Origin: Chitinophaga niabensis
Lineage (GTDB): Bacteria > Bacteroidota > Bacteroidia > Chitinophagales > Chitinophagaceae
NCBI RefSeq assembly: GCF_900129465.1
Contig: NZ_FSRA01000001.1
Coordinates: 4,156,482 to 4,220,481, forward strand
Reading direction: 5' to 3'
DNA: 64,000 bases
The notes under the pieces: model-generated
Told to the model about the DNA's origin: nothing
The model's database searches: none
The model's input: the letters and a program-made list of their open reading frames with translations, nothing else
In this document: piece by piece, positions 42,444-52,273 of the stretch
How the letters are laid out: each line of letters starts with the position of its first letter
Position numbering within the stretch: position 1 is the first letter of the stretch
Made by a program: the position numbers and the translations under genes

Positions 42444-42471
42444 ATGCCGGGGGAAGGTTTTTCCCCGGCAT
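42444..42471. terminator. Hairpin between the small secreted protein gene and the MacB-type permease gene
   Basis: Perfect 9-bp stem ATGCCGGGG / CCCCGGCAT with a ten-base loop in the 34-base gap between the convergent stops at 42436 and 42471. It lacks a long T-tract on the plus side (it has TTCTTTT on the minus side), so efficiency is uncertain. Confidence 0.65.
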
Positions 42472-43745
42472 TATTCGTATCGTAAAGCCACAATAGGGTC
42501 CAGCTTAGCCGCTTTCATGGCCGGATAAATTCCGGAAATTAGTCCTACCGTTGCACACAACAGAATTCCTCCGCTGATCCACAGCCAGGGCACCAGGAAA
42601 GTGGTACCCATCAATAAAGACACCGTATTTCCCGTTAGCATTCCCAGGATCACCCCGCAAATACCGCCCAGCACACTGATCATTATAGACTCTACGATAA
42701 ATTGCTTTTTAATAGTGGACGATGTAGCCCCCAGGGCTTTGCTCACCCCGATCTCTCTTGTACGTTCTGCCACAGATACCAACATGATGTTCATCAGACC
42801 AATAGCAGAGCCAAAGAGCGTGATGAACCCGATCACACCTGCCGCCATCGTAACCGTCGCTAAACTGTTGAACAACATTTCCGCCACACTGTCACTCCGG
42901 CTCATGTAAAAATTATTCTCCTCAAATGAGTTCATCTTCCTGATGATCCTGAAATCACCTGTAGCCTCTCCTATAGCTGCATCTATTTTAGAAATATCGT
43001 TTACATTCACATTGATCATGTAAGAAGCATTGGGCCTGTTGAACACCCGCCTTGTGCTGGTCACCGTTGTTACCACCACATTATCTGCACTGAAAAGATT
43101 ACTGCTGCCCTTGGTTTTCAGGATCCCGATCACCCGGTACCGCACATTCCCTACCCGAACATTTGTATTCAGCGCATATTCCGGTTTATCCGGGAATAAT
43201 TTCTTCACCACGTCATTTCCCAGGATGGCCACATTCCGCCCGGATTCGATATCTGCCTTATTGAAATTACGGCCCATGAGCAGGTCGTAATTGGATAGTT
43301 GTAAATAATTCTCATCTCCCCCCACCACCTGTACCGTAGGGTTCGTTTTCTTTTCATCTTTATACACGGTCATGCCGCCACCAGCGCGAAAGGAAACGCC
43401 AACGGTAGCCGGGAAACTATAACGTTCTTTGAAAGCCATGGCTTCATCAAAAGAGATCACTTTATTCTTATTGGAATTCCGCACTTTCAGCTTCTGGCTG
43501 GTACCCCGGGTAGCATTGCCCCTTCCGCCTATCCGGATGTTCAGTTCCCGGTTGCGGATAGTGAACCCGTTGGCTCCCATATTGGCGAAGCTGTCATAGA
43601 TCTTGTTCTGCATCACATCTATAGCCGTGAGGATACCTACAAGGGCCCAGATACCGAAAGCTATGATAGCCACGGTAAGGATCGTCCTTAAACGGTTGGC
43701 GCTGATGGAGCGTAGTGCCAGGAAGTATATATCGCGAACTTGCAT
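42471..43745 (-). CDS. ABC transporter permease, MacB/FtsX-type
   Basis: 424 residues. An N-terminal membrane helix (TILTVAIIAFGIWALVGIL), a periplasmic MacB-like domain of about 240 residues (GIGEATGDF region), and three C-terminal membrane helices of the FtsX domain with the family motif VAERTREIGVSKALGATSSTIKKQF seen in parts (TREIGVSKALGA). These transporters use mechanical coupling to expel lipoproteins, peptides or drugs, always with an ATPase and usually an adaptor. Neither is next to this gene here, so the ATPase must be encoded elsewhere. It lies between the nuo operon and a small secreted protein gene. Confidence 0.88.
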   Translation of the reverse strand: MQVRDIYFLALRSISANRLRTILTVAIIAFGIWALVGILTAIDVMQNKIYDSFANMGANGFTIRNRELNIRIGGRGNATRGTSQKLKVRNSNKNKVISFDEAMAFKERYSFPATVGVSFRAGGGMTVYKDEKKTNPTVQVVGGDENYLQLSNYDLLMGRNFNKADIESGRNVAILGNDVVKKLFPDKPEYALNTNVRVGNVRYRVIGILKTKGSSNLFSADNVVVTTVTSTRRVFNRPNASYMINVNVNDISKIDAAIGEATGDFRIIRKMNSFEENNFYMSRSDSVAEMLFNSLATVTMAAGVIGFITLFGSAIGLMNIMLVSVAERTREIGVSKALGATSSTIKKQFIVESIMISVLGGICGVILGMLTGNTVSLLMGTTFLVPWLWISGGILLCATVGLISGIYPAMKAAKLDPIVALRYE

Positions 43746-43799
43746 AAATATGGGTTATAGTAAAGTTAATGTAAATCTGTACGCAAAAACGCATAAAAA

Positions 43800-43824
43800 A
43801 AGCGCTCCTTGATAAGAAGCGCTT
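43800..43824 (-). terminator. Terminator of the nuo operon
   Basis: Imperfect 11-bp stem AAGCGCTCCTT / AAGAAGCGCTT (one mismatch) with a short loop, followed on the minus strand by TTTTTT. It lies 23 bases after the nuoN stop. Confidence 0.85.
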
Positions 43825-43846
43825 CAATATGGAAGAACGGTAATTT

Positions 43847-45223
43847 TTAGAGGAACTGCAGGAGCAGGTTCGGGAACATTCCCAGCAGGATGATCACTGC
43901 CGCACCAACCACCAGCACGCTTTTGAAGCCAGTTGTGATAGGTTCTGATGTTTCCGCATCACCCGTTTTGAAATACATGGCTATGATCACACGGAAGTAG
44001 TAGTAAGCACTCACCGCAGCACATAAAACCGCCAGGATCACCAGCCACAGCAACTGCCCTTGCTGAACAGCTGCGCTGAGTACAAAGTACTTGGCAAAGA
44101 AACCCGCCGTTAATGGAATACCTGCCAGTGATAACAGGAAGATGGTATTCACCACTGCCAGCAAAGGATGTTTGCGGGCAAGACCATTATATCCTTCAAA
44201 AGTATAGTCCTTCAGTTTCAGGAGGATGGCAAAGATGCCGATGGTAGCTATACTGTAAGCGGCTGCATAAAGGATGATCCCCTGCATGGCCATTTCGTTC
44301 ATGGCTACAACGGCAAAAAGCATAAAACCCGCCTGTGCAATACTGGAATAAGCCAACATTCGCTTCACACTCTGCTGGAATACCGCGGTAAAGTTACCGA
44401 TCAGCAAAGTAGTAGCAGTAATGAGCGCAATGATCAATTGCCAGTGCGCGCTGAGATTACCGCCTGCAAAGCTCACATGGAATAAACGCATGAAAGCAAT
44501 AAAGCTCGCAGCTTTTACCACAGTGGCCATAAAGGCAGTGAACACACTGGGAGAACCATCGTACACATCCGGTGTCCAGAAATGGAAAGGAGCAGCGGAT
44601 ACTTTAAAGGCCAGGGCAAAACCCAGCAGGATGATACCGCATAAAGCCAATGGGCTCAGGTCTCCGGTACCAAGCCCCATTTCACGGATATTGAAAGTGC
44701 CGGTAGCACCATAGATCAGGGCAATGCCCATCAAAAGGATCCCTGTTGTAAAGGAACCCATCAAAAAGTATTTCAGGGATGCTTCATTACTTTTCAGGTT
44801 CTTTTTGTCTACCCCGGCAAGGATATATTGCGGAATGGAAATGATCTCAATAGCCAGGAACAACATGAGCAGGTTGTTGAAAGAACCTGACAGTGTGATG
44901 CCGGAAAGGATAAAGAATACCAGTGCAAAATAATCCGCCACATCATCTCCTGCTTTTTCAAATGCGCTGCCGCACAGAACAAAGTAGAGGAAAGTAGTAG
45001 CAATAGCCACTGCATTGAAGAGTACGGAAAATTTACTTAGTTCAATCATGTTGTGCAGTACCACACTGCCATTGGTCACCAGCTGGGCATCGAACCAGTT
45101 GGCAATAAAAGCAATGATAGTGCCGGCGACAGCATAATATTTAATGTGCTGCCTGTTCTTCACAAACAGCCCCGTAAACATCAGTACAATCCCAAATACA
45201 GCAGTAGAAATTAATGCGTTCAT
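43847..45223 (-). CDS. nuoN: NADH-quinone oxidoreductase subunit N
   Basis: 458 residues, about fourteen membrane segments of the antiporter-like Mrp family. The TM5 and TM7-8 region (FVEILSIPQYILAG-like, here AIEIISIPQYILAGVDKK) has the Glu before the helix break, and the lysine-rich broken helix is in SAAPFHFWTPDVYDGSP. It is one of the proton-pumping arms of complex I, here acting on menaquinone. Last gene of the operon; 20 bases after nuoM. Confidence 0.95.
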   Translation of the reverse strand: MNALISTAVFGIVLMFTGLFVKNRQHIKYYAVAGTIIAFIANWFDAQLVTNGSVVLHNMIELSKFSVLFNAVAIATTFLYFVLCGSAFEKAGDDVADYFALVFFILSGITLSGSFNNLLMLFLAIEIISIPQYILAGVDKKNLKSNEASLKYFLMGSFTTGILLMGIALIYGATGTFNIREMGLGTGDLSPLALCGIILLGFALAFKVSAAPFHFWTPDVYDGSPSVFTAFMATVVKAASFIAFMRLFHVSFAGGNLSAHWQLIIALITATTLLIGNFTAVFQQSVKRMLAYSSIAQAGFMLFAVVAMNEMAMQGIILYAAAYSIATIGIFAILLKLKDYTFEGYNGLARKHPLLAVVNTIFLLSLAGIPLTAGFFAKYFVLSAAVQQGQLLWLVILAVLCAAVSAYYYFRVIIAMYFKTGDAETSEPITTGFKSVLVVGAAVIILLGMFPNLLLQFL

Positions 45224-45243
45224 ATCTTAGCGTTACAGAATCT

Positions 45244-46683
45244 CTATTTAAAATTAATGGCATTCACTAACAATGAAGTAGTGTTCACCAGTTCCAGCAG
45301 CGGTTTGGGATAAAAGCCCAATACAAAGATCACCACTATCACCACACCAATGGCGAGCGTCTCTCCTGCTTTCAGGTCAACGATAGCAGCCGTTTGTGCA
45401 TTAGCTTCTCCGAAGATCACCTTTTGCAGCATCCGCAACATATACACCGCTGCCAATATCACAGCAACACCTGCTACCGCAGCAAACCATGGATTATACT
45501 GGAATAAACCACTGAACATCAGGAATTCCCCGATGAACCCATTGGTTAAAGGAAGCGCAATATTCGCGAAGCTTACGATCACCAGCGTAATCGCCAGTTT
45601 CGGCGCATACGTGGCGATACCGCCCATTTCATTCAGGTTCTTTGTATTGATCCTGTTCTGTATCACTTCCACCAACATCCACAACCCGATGATATTGATA
45701 CCGTGGTTGAACATTTGAACCATCACACCCTGCATGCTTTGTTCGTTATTCGCAAAGATCGCGGCACTCATTAAACCAATGTGCGCAATAGACGAATAAG
45801 CGATCAGGCGTTTCAGGTCAGATTGCATGATAGCAATACAGGAAGCATAAATGATCCCGATCACAGACAATACGATAGCCGCCTCCTGCCACATGTATGC
45901 ACCTTTCGGTAATACAGGCAGTAACCAGCGGATCACGGCAAACAACCCCATCTTCACCATAATCCCACTCAGCACCATGGTAACGGGTGTGGGAGATTGC
46001 TCGTAAGTATCCGGCTGCCAGGTGTGGAAAGGGAATACCGGCATCTTGATGGCAAAGGCCACAAAGAATAACCAGAATAACCAGGATTGCTCTGTAGCAC
46101 TCAGTTGATTAGAGGTAAAGATCGTCCAGCTGAAAGAGCCGCCTGTTTGACTGTAGATATAAATGATACCTACGAGCATCAGCAGCGATCCTGTAAAAGT
46201 GTAAACAAAGAATTTAAAAGTAACCGGCACAGCTCTTTCCCCACCCCACATTGAACATAGGAAATACACAGGGATCAGCGCCAGTTCCCAGAACATATAG
46301 AACACCAGGGCATCGTAAGCAGTGAATACACCGATCAACCCAGCCTGGGATAATAACATCAAACCATAGAATGCACCCGCGCGCTCATACTCTCTGCTGA
46401 AAATAGTGATAAAGATCAGCGGGAAGGAAATAGCAGTAAGCAGGCACAGCATCAGGCCCATACCATCCAATCCTACATTGAACTGCGTACCCAGTTGAGG
46501 GATCCAGTCTACTGTAAAGTGTAAGGCTTCCGGGGCAGTCTCAAACTGCGTCCAGGCAATCACCGTGATCACCAGGGTGGCTAATGAGGACAACAGGCTG
46601 AGTACTTTCGCACCCGGGCCTTTCGTTCCGAATGTGATCAGGCCTGTTATCAAAGGAACCAATATGAGTAATACTGTCAACAT
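45244..46683 (-). CDS. nuoM: NADH-quinone oxidoreductase subunit M
   Basis: 479 residues, fourteen membrane segments. Conserved features: ELALIPVYFLCSMWGGE with the key Glu, MPVFPFHTWQPDTYEQSPTP seen here as FPFHTWQPD and LIAYSSIAHIGL on TM7-8 with the Lys just before it (SDLKRL). It is the middle antiporter-like proton channel. It follows nuoL after 25 bases. Confidence 0.96.
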   Translation of the reverse strand: MLTVLLILVPLITGLITFGTKGPGAKVLSLLSSLATLVITVIAWTQFETAPEALHFTVDWIPQLGTQFNVGLDGMGLMLCLLTAISFPLIFITIFSREYERAGAFYGLMLLSQAGLIGVFTAYDALVFYMFWELALIPVYFLCSMWGGERAVPVTFKFFVYTFTGSLLMLVGIIYIYSQTGGSFSWTIFTSNQLSATEQSWLFWLFFVAFAIKMPVFPFHTWQPDTYEQSPTPVTMVLSGIMVKMGLFAVIRWLLPVLPKGAYMWQEAAIVLSVIGIIYASCIAIMQSDLKRLIAYSSIAHIGLMSAAIFANNEQSMQGVMVQMFNHGINIIGLWMLVEVIQNRINTKNLNEMGGIATYAPKLAITLVIVSFANIALPLTNGFIGEFLMFSGLFQYNPWFAAVAGVAVILAAVYMLRMLQKVIFGEANAQTAAIVDLKAGETLAIGVVIVVIFVLGFYPKPLLELVNTTSLLVNAINFK

Positions 46684-46708
46684 ATCTTTTTCTTAATCCG
46701 CTATCGAT

Positions 46709-48607
46709 TTATAAAAACAAACTGATCACAAACAACACGATCATACCAATCACCATCGCAAAAATGTAAAAGCCTACCTGTCCGTTCTGCAGTAACCGGA
46801 ACTGCCGGCTGCTCCATTTTACACCACGGCCCACACCATTTACGGTAGCGTCAATACCAGACCTTTCAACGGTATCCTGGAAGAAACCGCTCAGCACCAT
46901 CAAAGGTTTTACGATAACGGCATCATACAGTTCATCCACATACCATTTATTCTCCAGCACTTTAGCAAGCCCTGTATTAGCAACACCGCTATCCTGGTAA
47001 TTCCTGAATTTGCTTCTTGCAAAGAAGATCACAATGATCACCAGCCCGGAGCTAAGCCCCATCAGGATCCATTCCAGTTCATGGCTCAGATGATGTGCAT
47101 GCAGGAAAGGAACAGAAGGTGCAAAGACCGGGGCAAGATATTCACCCAGGAAATGAGGTACGCCAAATACTTCCGGCATACCAACATAACCACCGATCAC
47201 AGAAAGTATTGCCAGGATGATCAGCGGGAATGTGATCGCAGCAGGACTTTCATGCAGATGATGCTCCTGCTCATGCGTGCCACGGAACTGACCGCTGAAA
47301 GTGATATAATATAAACGGAACATGTAGAAAGCTGTCAGTAAAGCACCGATCAAAGCCCCTGCATAAATGATCTTGTTAAAACCAAAAGCATGCGCCAGGA
47401 TCTCATCTTTGGAGAAGAAACCGGAAAGTCCCGGAATACCTGCAATAGCCAGGCATCCGATCAGGAAAGTTATATTCGTGATGGGCATCCATTTTTTCAA
47501 TCCGCCCATCTTACGGATATCCTGCTCACCGCCCATAGCATGGATCACGGAACCGGAACCAAGGAACAACAGGGCTTTGAAGAACGCATGCGTCATCACA
47601 TGGAACACGGCAGCCGTATAAGCACCAACACCCAATGCGATGAACATATAACCTAACTGGCTCACTGTAGAGTAGGCCAGTACTTTTTTAATATCGTTTT
47701 GCTTCAGTGCGATCGTAGCAGCCAGCAAAGCTGTTACCAGGCCCACCACCGCAATGATCGTTTGAATGCAGGGGGCAAGTGTATAGATCACGTTGCTGCG
47801 TGCCACCATATAGATACCTGCAGTAACCATCGTTGCAGCATGTATCAGTGCAGACACAGGAGTAGGACCCGCCATCGCATCCGGTAACCAGGTATATAAA
47901 GGAACCTGTGCAGATTTACCCATGGCTCCAATAAAGAGCAGCATGGCCACAGCAAAAAGGATTCCGCTGTTTTCCCCAAGTGCAGGCACCTGTGCAAATA
48001 CATCCGTGAAAGTAACAGAACCAAACTGTTGGATCAGTAAGAAGATGCCCAGCAAAAAGCCAAGGTCACCGATCCGGTTCATAATAAAAGCCTTGTTAGC
48101 TGCTTTATTATATGTGGTGTTCTTAAACCAGAAACCGATCAGCAGGTAAGAGCAAAGCCCCACGCCTTCCCACCCGATGAACATCATCACGTAGTTAGCG
48201 CCCAGCACCAGTATCAACATGGAGAACACGAACAGGTTGAGATAAGCAAAGTAACGGGCAAAACCTTCGTTACTTTCCTCATGCATGTAAGAAGTAGAGT
48301 AAATGTGAATGAGAGAACCAACGCCTGTAATGATCAGCAGGAACAAAGCACTAAGCTGATCTACCTGGAAGGCAAAGGGAATATGAAGACTGCCTACGCT
48401 GATAAAGTCGAACAGCGTCACCACCTGGGGTGTAAAACCCGGTTGGCGCACTTCAAAAAAAATGAGCAGGCTGATCACAAAACCAGCCAATATGGTACTG
48501 CTGCCAATTACGCCTGTCAGCGATTTAGATAAATACCTCCTGCCCAATCCATTGATCAGGAAACCTAACAACGGTAAGAACGGTACCAGCCAAACAAGAT
48601 GTATCAT
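46709..48607 (-). CDS. nuoL: NADH-quinone oxidoreductase subunit L
   Basis: 632 residues with sixteen or so membrane segments; the largest antiporter-like subunit and distal proton channel. Conserved: FIGWEGVGLCSYLLIGFW (TM5 Glu), KSAQVPLYTWLPDAMAGPTP (TM7 Lys and loop), SALIHAATMVTAGIYM, and KKVLAYSTVSQLGYM. The C-terminus has the long lateral helix region that spans the membrane arm. Gene order K-L-M-N is the standard one. Confidence 0.97.
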   Translation of the reverse strand: MIHLVWLVPFLPLLGFLINGLGRRYLSKSLTGVIGSSTILAGFVISLLIFFEVRQPGFTPQVVTLFDFISVGSLHIPFAFQVDQLSALFLLIITGVGSLIHIYSTSYMHEESNEGFARYFAYLNLFVFSMLILVLGANYVMMFIGWEGVGLCSYLLIGFWFKNTTYNKAANKAFIMNRIGDLGFLLGIFLLIQQFGSVTFTDVFAQVPALGENSGILFAVAMLLFIGAMGKSAQVPLYTWLPDAMAGPTPVSALIHAATMVTAGIYMVARSNVIYTLAPCIQTIIAVVGLVTALLAATIALKQNDIKKVLAYSTVSQLGYMFIALGVGAYTAAVFHVMTHAFFKALLFLGSGSVIHAMGGEQDIRKMGGLKKWMPITNITFLIGCLAIAGIPGLSGFFSKDEILAHAFGFNKIIYAGALIGALLTAFYMFRLYYITFSGQFRGTHEQEHHLHESPAAITFPLIILAILSVIGGYVGMPEVFGVPHFLGEYLAPVFAPSVPFLHAHHLSHELEWILMGLSSGLVIIVIFFARSKFRNYQDSGVANTGLAKVLENKWYVDELYDAVIVKPLMVLSGFFQDTVERSGIDATVNGVGRGVKWSSRQFRLLQNGQVGFYIFAMVIGMIVLFVISLFL

Positions 48608-48631
48608 CGATCTATACTATTTTTAAATTCC

Positions 48632-48949
48632 TTAGTTTTTCAACCTGCTGAGAATATTGATGTCTACCGAATGTGTGTTGCGGTACATCATAACAATAAT
48701 GGCTAAGCCTACAGATACTTCCGCAGCTGCTACCACCATTACAAAAAATACAAAGAGCTGAGCAGAAGCAGCATCTACTCTGCCGGCATCCACCCACATT
48801 TTAGAAAATGCTACCAGCAACAGGTTCACTGCATTGAGCATTAACTCTATACACATGAAAATGATAATGGCGTTCCTACGCATCAATACTCCCATAATGC
48901 CTATGCAGAACAAGGCGATACTCAGGAAAATGTAATATTGAACCGGCAT
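48632..48949 (-). CDS. nuoK: NADH-quinone oxidoreductase subunit K
   Basis: 105 residues, three membrane segments ([54 protein letters not shown]). The conserved glutamates on TM2 (IELMLNAVN) and TM3 ([11 protein letters not shown]) that relay protons in complex I are present. It starts 44 bases after nuoJ. Confidence 0.96.
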   Translation of the reverse strand: MPVQYYIFLSIALFCIGIMGVLMRRNAIIIFMCIELMLNAVNLLLVAFSKMWVDAGRVDAASAQLFVFFVMVVAAAEVSVGLAIIVMMYRNTHSVDINILSRLKN

Positions 48950-48993
48950 ATTATATGATTAGCTGGCCAGAGGCCAATGAACATTCGTGATGA

Positions 48994-49494
48994 TTATTTC
49001 TTTCCAATTACAACCGCACCTACCATTGCGCTCAGGAACAATACGCTGCTAAGCTCAAAAGGCACCACATAACTGGTGAACAATGTTTTTCCAAGGTTAG
49101 AGATCAGCCCAATGTCTGAAGACGCGCCGGCATTGATTGCAGGCAAACTGGCTTCCCGGAGTGCGCCCACCAGCACCAGCAATAAAGCGCCGCCGCTGAT
49201 AGCTCCTGCATACTTTAACCAGTTACGCTTCTGTGGCTCTATTTCCGCATTGAGGTTCATCATCATCAGTACAAAGAGGAACAGTACCATGATGGCGCCG
49301 GTATACACAATAAGGTGTACCACAAAAAGGAATTGCGCATTCAGCATGATGTAATGCCCTGCAATTGCCACAAAGCAAATGATCATGCACAACACGCTGT
49401 TAACGGGATTTTTGCTTAAAATAACACCCAATGCAGCTGCAATGGCTATTGAAGAAAGCACAATAAAAATAATCTGTTCTATACTCATTCCCAT
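48994..49494 (-). CDS. nuoJ: NADH-quinone oxidoreductase subunit J
   Basis: 166 residues, five membrane segments. The signature VNSVLCMIICFVAIAGHYIML, with the pi-bulge helix region, and HLIVYTGAIMVLFLFVLMMMN are typical for NuoJ, which forms part of the quinone-proximal membrane arm. A second ATG six bases on (at 49488) would also serve as start. The C-terminal part after LNAEIEPQKRNW is shorter and less conserved, as usual. Confidence 0.95.
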   Translation of the reverse strand: MGMSIEQIIFIVLSSIAIAAALGVILSKNPVNSVLCMIICFVAIAGHYIMLNAQFLFVVHLIVYTGAIMVLFLFVLMMMNLNAEIEPQKRNWLKYAGAISGGALLLVLVGALREASLPAINAGASSDIGLISNLGKTLFTSYVVPFELSSVLFLSAMVGAVVIGKK

Positions 49495-49500
49495 TGCTAG

Positions 49501-50022
49501 TTAGTCTTTCTTAGTTACAGTGATTGGATGCTTTGGATCAGGGATCAGCAGATCATCTTTTCCATAGATAAAACCTTTACGCTGGAAATTAGAAGGAGCA
49601 AAGGTCTCTGTCATGTAAATAGCATCTTTAGGGCAGGCTTCTTCGCAAAAGCCACAGAAGATGCAACGCAGCATATTGATCTCGTAACGGGCAGCATATT
49701 TCTCTTCGCGGTATAAATGCTCCTCTCCTGTTTTACGTTCTGCCGCTTCCATTGTAATAGCTTCAGCAGGGCAGGCCACCGCACACAAACCACAGGCAGT
49801 GCAACGCTCACGGCCTTCCTCATCCCTGTTCAGTACATGCAGTCCACGGAATACCGGGCTGAAAGGCCTTTTTTCTTCAGGGTAATTTACAGTGGCTTTC
49901 TTCTTGAATATATGCGAAAAGGTGATCCCCATGCCCTTTGCAATCGCCGGCAGGTACAGCTTCTCCCAGAATGTCATGGGTCGTCTGTCAACCGGTTGTG
50001 CTCTGTTCGTTAGTGTTTGCAT
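49501..50022 (-). CDS. nuoI: NADH-quinone oxidoreductase subunit I (2 [4Fe-4S] ferredoxin-type)
   Basis: 173 residues. Two tandem ferredoxin motifs, CTACGLCAVACPAEAI and CIFCGFCEEACPKDAIY, each bind a [4Fe-4S] cluster (N6a and N6b) that carries electrons to N2 in NuoB. The N-terminal helix and the PRFRG-like PVFRGLHVLNRDEEGRE segment are family features. It lies between nuoH and nuoJ with six bases to nuoJ. Confidence 0.97.
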   Translation of the reverse strand: MQTLTNRAQPVDRRPMTFWEKLYLPAIAKGMGITFSHIFKKKATVNYPEEKRPFSPVFRGLHVLNRDEEGRERCTACGLCAVACPAEAITMEAAERKTGEEHLYREEKYAARYEINMLRCIFCGFCEEACPKDAIYMTETFAPSNFQRKGFIYGKDDLLIPDPKHPITVTKKD

Positions 50023-50046
50023 ATAATGAGTTTCGAATGTTTTTAA

Positions 50047-51105
50047 TTAAAAGCCGATCGAGCGGTATAACACCACAGCGCCGGTAATGAGCATATTCAC
50101 CAATGCCAGTGGTATCAATATCTTCCAGCCCAGCTTCATCAGTTGATCATAACGGAAACGCGGTAAGGTCCAGCGTACCCACATGAAGAAGAAGATGAAC
50201 GCGAATGTTTTCAGGAATAGGGCCACTATACCTAAAATGGTCACCGTGTTAGGACTAAGTCCCAGGCTGTCCATAAAGGGGAAGTGGTATCCACCGAAAT
50301 ATAAAGTAGCCATCAGCGCAGAGCTGATGAACATATTGATATACTCCGCAAACAGGTAAAAGCCCAGTTTCATGGAAGAATACTCCAGGTGATATCCGCC
50401 GTTCAGTTCGTTCTCCGCTTCCGGCAGGTCAAATGGTGTACGGTTACACTCTGCAAAAGCACAGATCAAAAAGATCAGGAAACCAACAGGCTGTAACAAC
50501 ACATTCCAGATACCGCTTTCCCGTTGTTGTTCCACCATATCTTTCAAAGAGGGAGAACCACTGATCATGAATAATGCGATCAGGGAAAGCCCCATCGGCA
50601 ATTCGTAAGAGATAACCTGCGATGCACCGCGGCAGGCAGCCAGCAGGGAGAACTTGTTATTGGAAGCCCATCCGCCGATCATGATACCATACACACCCAT
50701 ACCTACCACCATGATCACCCACAGTACGCCGATATTGATATCCGCTATCTGGAGACTTACTTCTCTTCCTGCAATGGTCAGCACATCTCCCCAGGGGATC
50801 ACAGCGCTGGTCATACAGGCAGTAAGCATAGCCATGGACGGACCTAATATAAATAAGAACTTATTAGCCGTAGAAGGGATGATCTCTTCCTTGAAGAATA
50901 ATTTACCACCGTCTGCCAATGGTTGCAATAAACCAAATGGACCAGCGCGGTTAGGACCACGGCGGTCTTGTATCCATGCGGCAACCTTTCTTTCGCCCCA
51001 GGTGGAATACATGGCAATTACCAATGACGCTGCCAATACTGCCGAGATGAGCAGTATCTTCTCTATTACATAAAACCAGTCAATTGCTATTGTGAGTAAG
51101 GTCAT
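50047..51105 (-). CDS. nuoH: NADH-quinone oxidoreductase subunit H
   Basis: 352 residues with eight to nine membrane segments. The block WIQDRRGPNRAGPFGLLQPL followed by ADGGKLFFKEEIIPS, and RTPFDLPEAENELNGGYH with the charged funnel, are the quinone-entry signature. It links the hydrophilic arm to the proton pumps. Start ATG at 51105, eight bases after the nuoG stop. Confidence 0.97.
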   Translation of the reverse strand: MTLLTIAIDWFYVIEKILLISAVLAASLVIAMYSTWGERKVAAWIQDRRGPNRAGPFGLLQPLADGGKLFFKEEIIPSTANKFLFILGPSMAMLTACMTSAVIPWGDVLTIAGREVSLQIADINIGVLWVIMVVGMGVYGIMIGGWASNNKFSLLAACRGASQVISYELPMGLSLIALFMISGSPSLKDMVEQQRESGIWNVLLQPVGFLIFLICAFAECNRTPFDLPEAENELNGGYHLEYSSMKLGFYLFAEYINMFISSALMATLYFGGYHFPFMDSLGLSPNTVTILGIVALFLKTFAFIFFFMWVRWTLPRFRYDQLMKLGWKILIPLALVNMLITGAVVLYRSIGF

Positions 51106-51113
51106 ATCTCGCT

Positions 51114-52217
51114 TTATTGAACGCCGTTGCTTTTATTTTTGGGAAAATCATTGGAATGTGCGGGGCCGTCTATCTTACTAAGATCAACTGCCGGCATATT
51201 CACCTCGCTGACACTGTGAATGTCCAGCAACAATTTCGGTGCGCGGCCATCCATTACTTTTGCGATTGTTTCATCCGGTTTATGCACACCCACATAGTGG
51301 CCCTGGGAGATAACGCTGTGGCGGGAGATCTTGCGCGGCCCTTCTACCGTCCAGTCCTTCGGATCTTTCCTTTCAAACCGGCAGGTATCACAAATAAATT
51401 CTTCTACCTCTCCGTATTTGTCTTTCCGTGCAGTTACCCGGAATACTTCATTACCCCTCATCCACAATACCGCTTTACCGGAACATTTATCACAGCTGCA
51501 ATGTGCATCCACTGGTTTCAGGAACCATACCCTGTTCTTGAAACGGGCAGTCCTGTCTGTCAATGCACCAACAGGGCAAACATCAATTACGTTACCGATG
51601 AAATCATTGTCCAGTGAATTCTGAATGTAAGTGCTGATCTCAGAAGCATCGCCACGGCCAAGGATCCCGTGTTCACGTTTGTTAGTAAGTTGATCAGCAG
51701 TGAACACACAACGGTAGCAAAGGATGCAGCGCGTCATGTGCAGTTTGATGTGATCACCGATATCTATCTTATCGAAAGTTCTGCGTTTAAATTCATAGCG
51801 CGTAGCGGAAACGCCATGTTCATAGCTGAGGTCCTGCAGATCACATTCTCCGGCCTGGTCGCACACGGGGCAATCCAGCGGGTGGTTCAGCAGCAGGAAT
51901 TCCACTACACCTTTGCGGGCATCCAGTACTTCGGGAGAAGTAATGTTACCTACTTCCATGCCATCCATTACCGTAGTACGGCAACTGGCTACCAGCTTGG
52001 GCATGGGACGGGGATCCGCATCAGACCCTTTGGATACTTTTACGAGGCAGGTACGGCATTTACCACCGCTGCCCTGGAGTTTTGAATAATAACACATCGC
52101 AGGCGGCACCACATCGCCTCCAATTAAACGGGCGGCATTCAGGATCGTTGTACCCGGCTCCACCTCTACGGTGATGTTATCTATCTTAACCTTAAATAAT
52201 TTCTTTTCTTCCGCCAT
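51114..52217 (-). CDS. nuoG: NADH-quinone oxidoreductase subunit G, short form
   Basis: 367 residues from the ATG at 52217 (start MAEEKKLFKVKI); two earlier in-frame codons would add an unlikely tail. N-terminal [2Fe-2S] domain (CYYSKLQGSGGKCRTCLVKV), the NuoG-specific HPLDCPVCDQAGECDLQD block with His/Cys cluster, the [4Fe-4S] ferredoxin part (CILCYRC, CPVGALT) and the beginning of the [4Fe-4S] Mo-oxidase-like domain (CSCDKCSGKAVLWMRGNEV, ending near CDTCRFE). The large molybdopterin-type domain that gives E. coli NuoG about 900 residues is missing, as is common in this phylum. Electron path to N2 should remain complete. Confidence 0.93.
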   Translation of the reverse strand: MAEEKKLFKVKIDNITVEVEPGTTILNAARLIGGDVVPPAMCYYSKLQGSGGKCRTCLVKVSKGSDADPRPMPKLVASCRTTVMDGMEVGNITSPEVLDARKGVVEFLLLNHPLDCPVCDQAGECDLQDLSYEHGVSATRYEFKRRTFDKIDIGDHIKLHMTRCILCYRCVFTADQLTNKREHGILGRGDASEISTYIQNSLDNDFIGNVIDVCPVGALTDRTARFKNRVWFLKPVDAHCSCDKCSGKAVLWMRGNEVFRVTARKDKYGEVEEFICDTCRFERKDPKDWTVEGPRKISRHSVISQGHYVGVHKPDETIAKVMDGRAPKLLLDIHSVSEVNMPAVDLSKIDGPAHSNDFPKNKSNGVQ

Positions 52218-52273
52218 TGTTCTAAAACTTTGCATTCCCCGGAAAGCCATTCATCCGGGTGAAAATTATTTTA

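Noticed and set aside
52218-52250. Eleven-residue N-terminal extension of NuoG
   Set aside because: The ATG at 52217 gives the normal start before KLFKVKIDN; the extension is not family-like.
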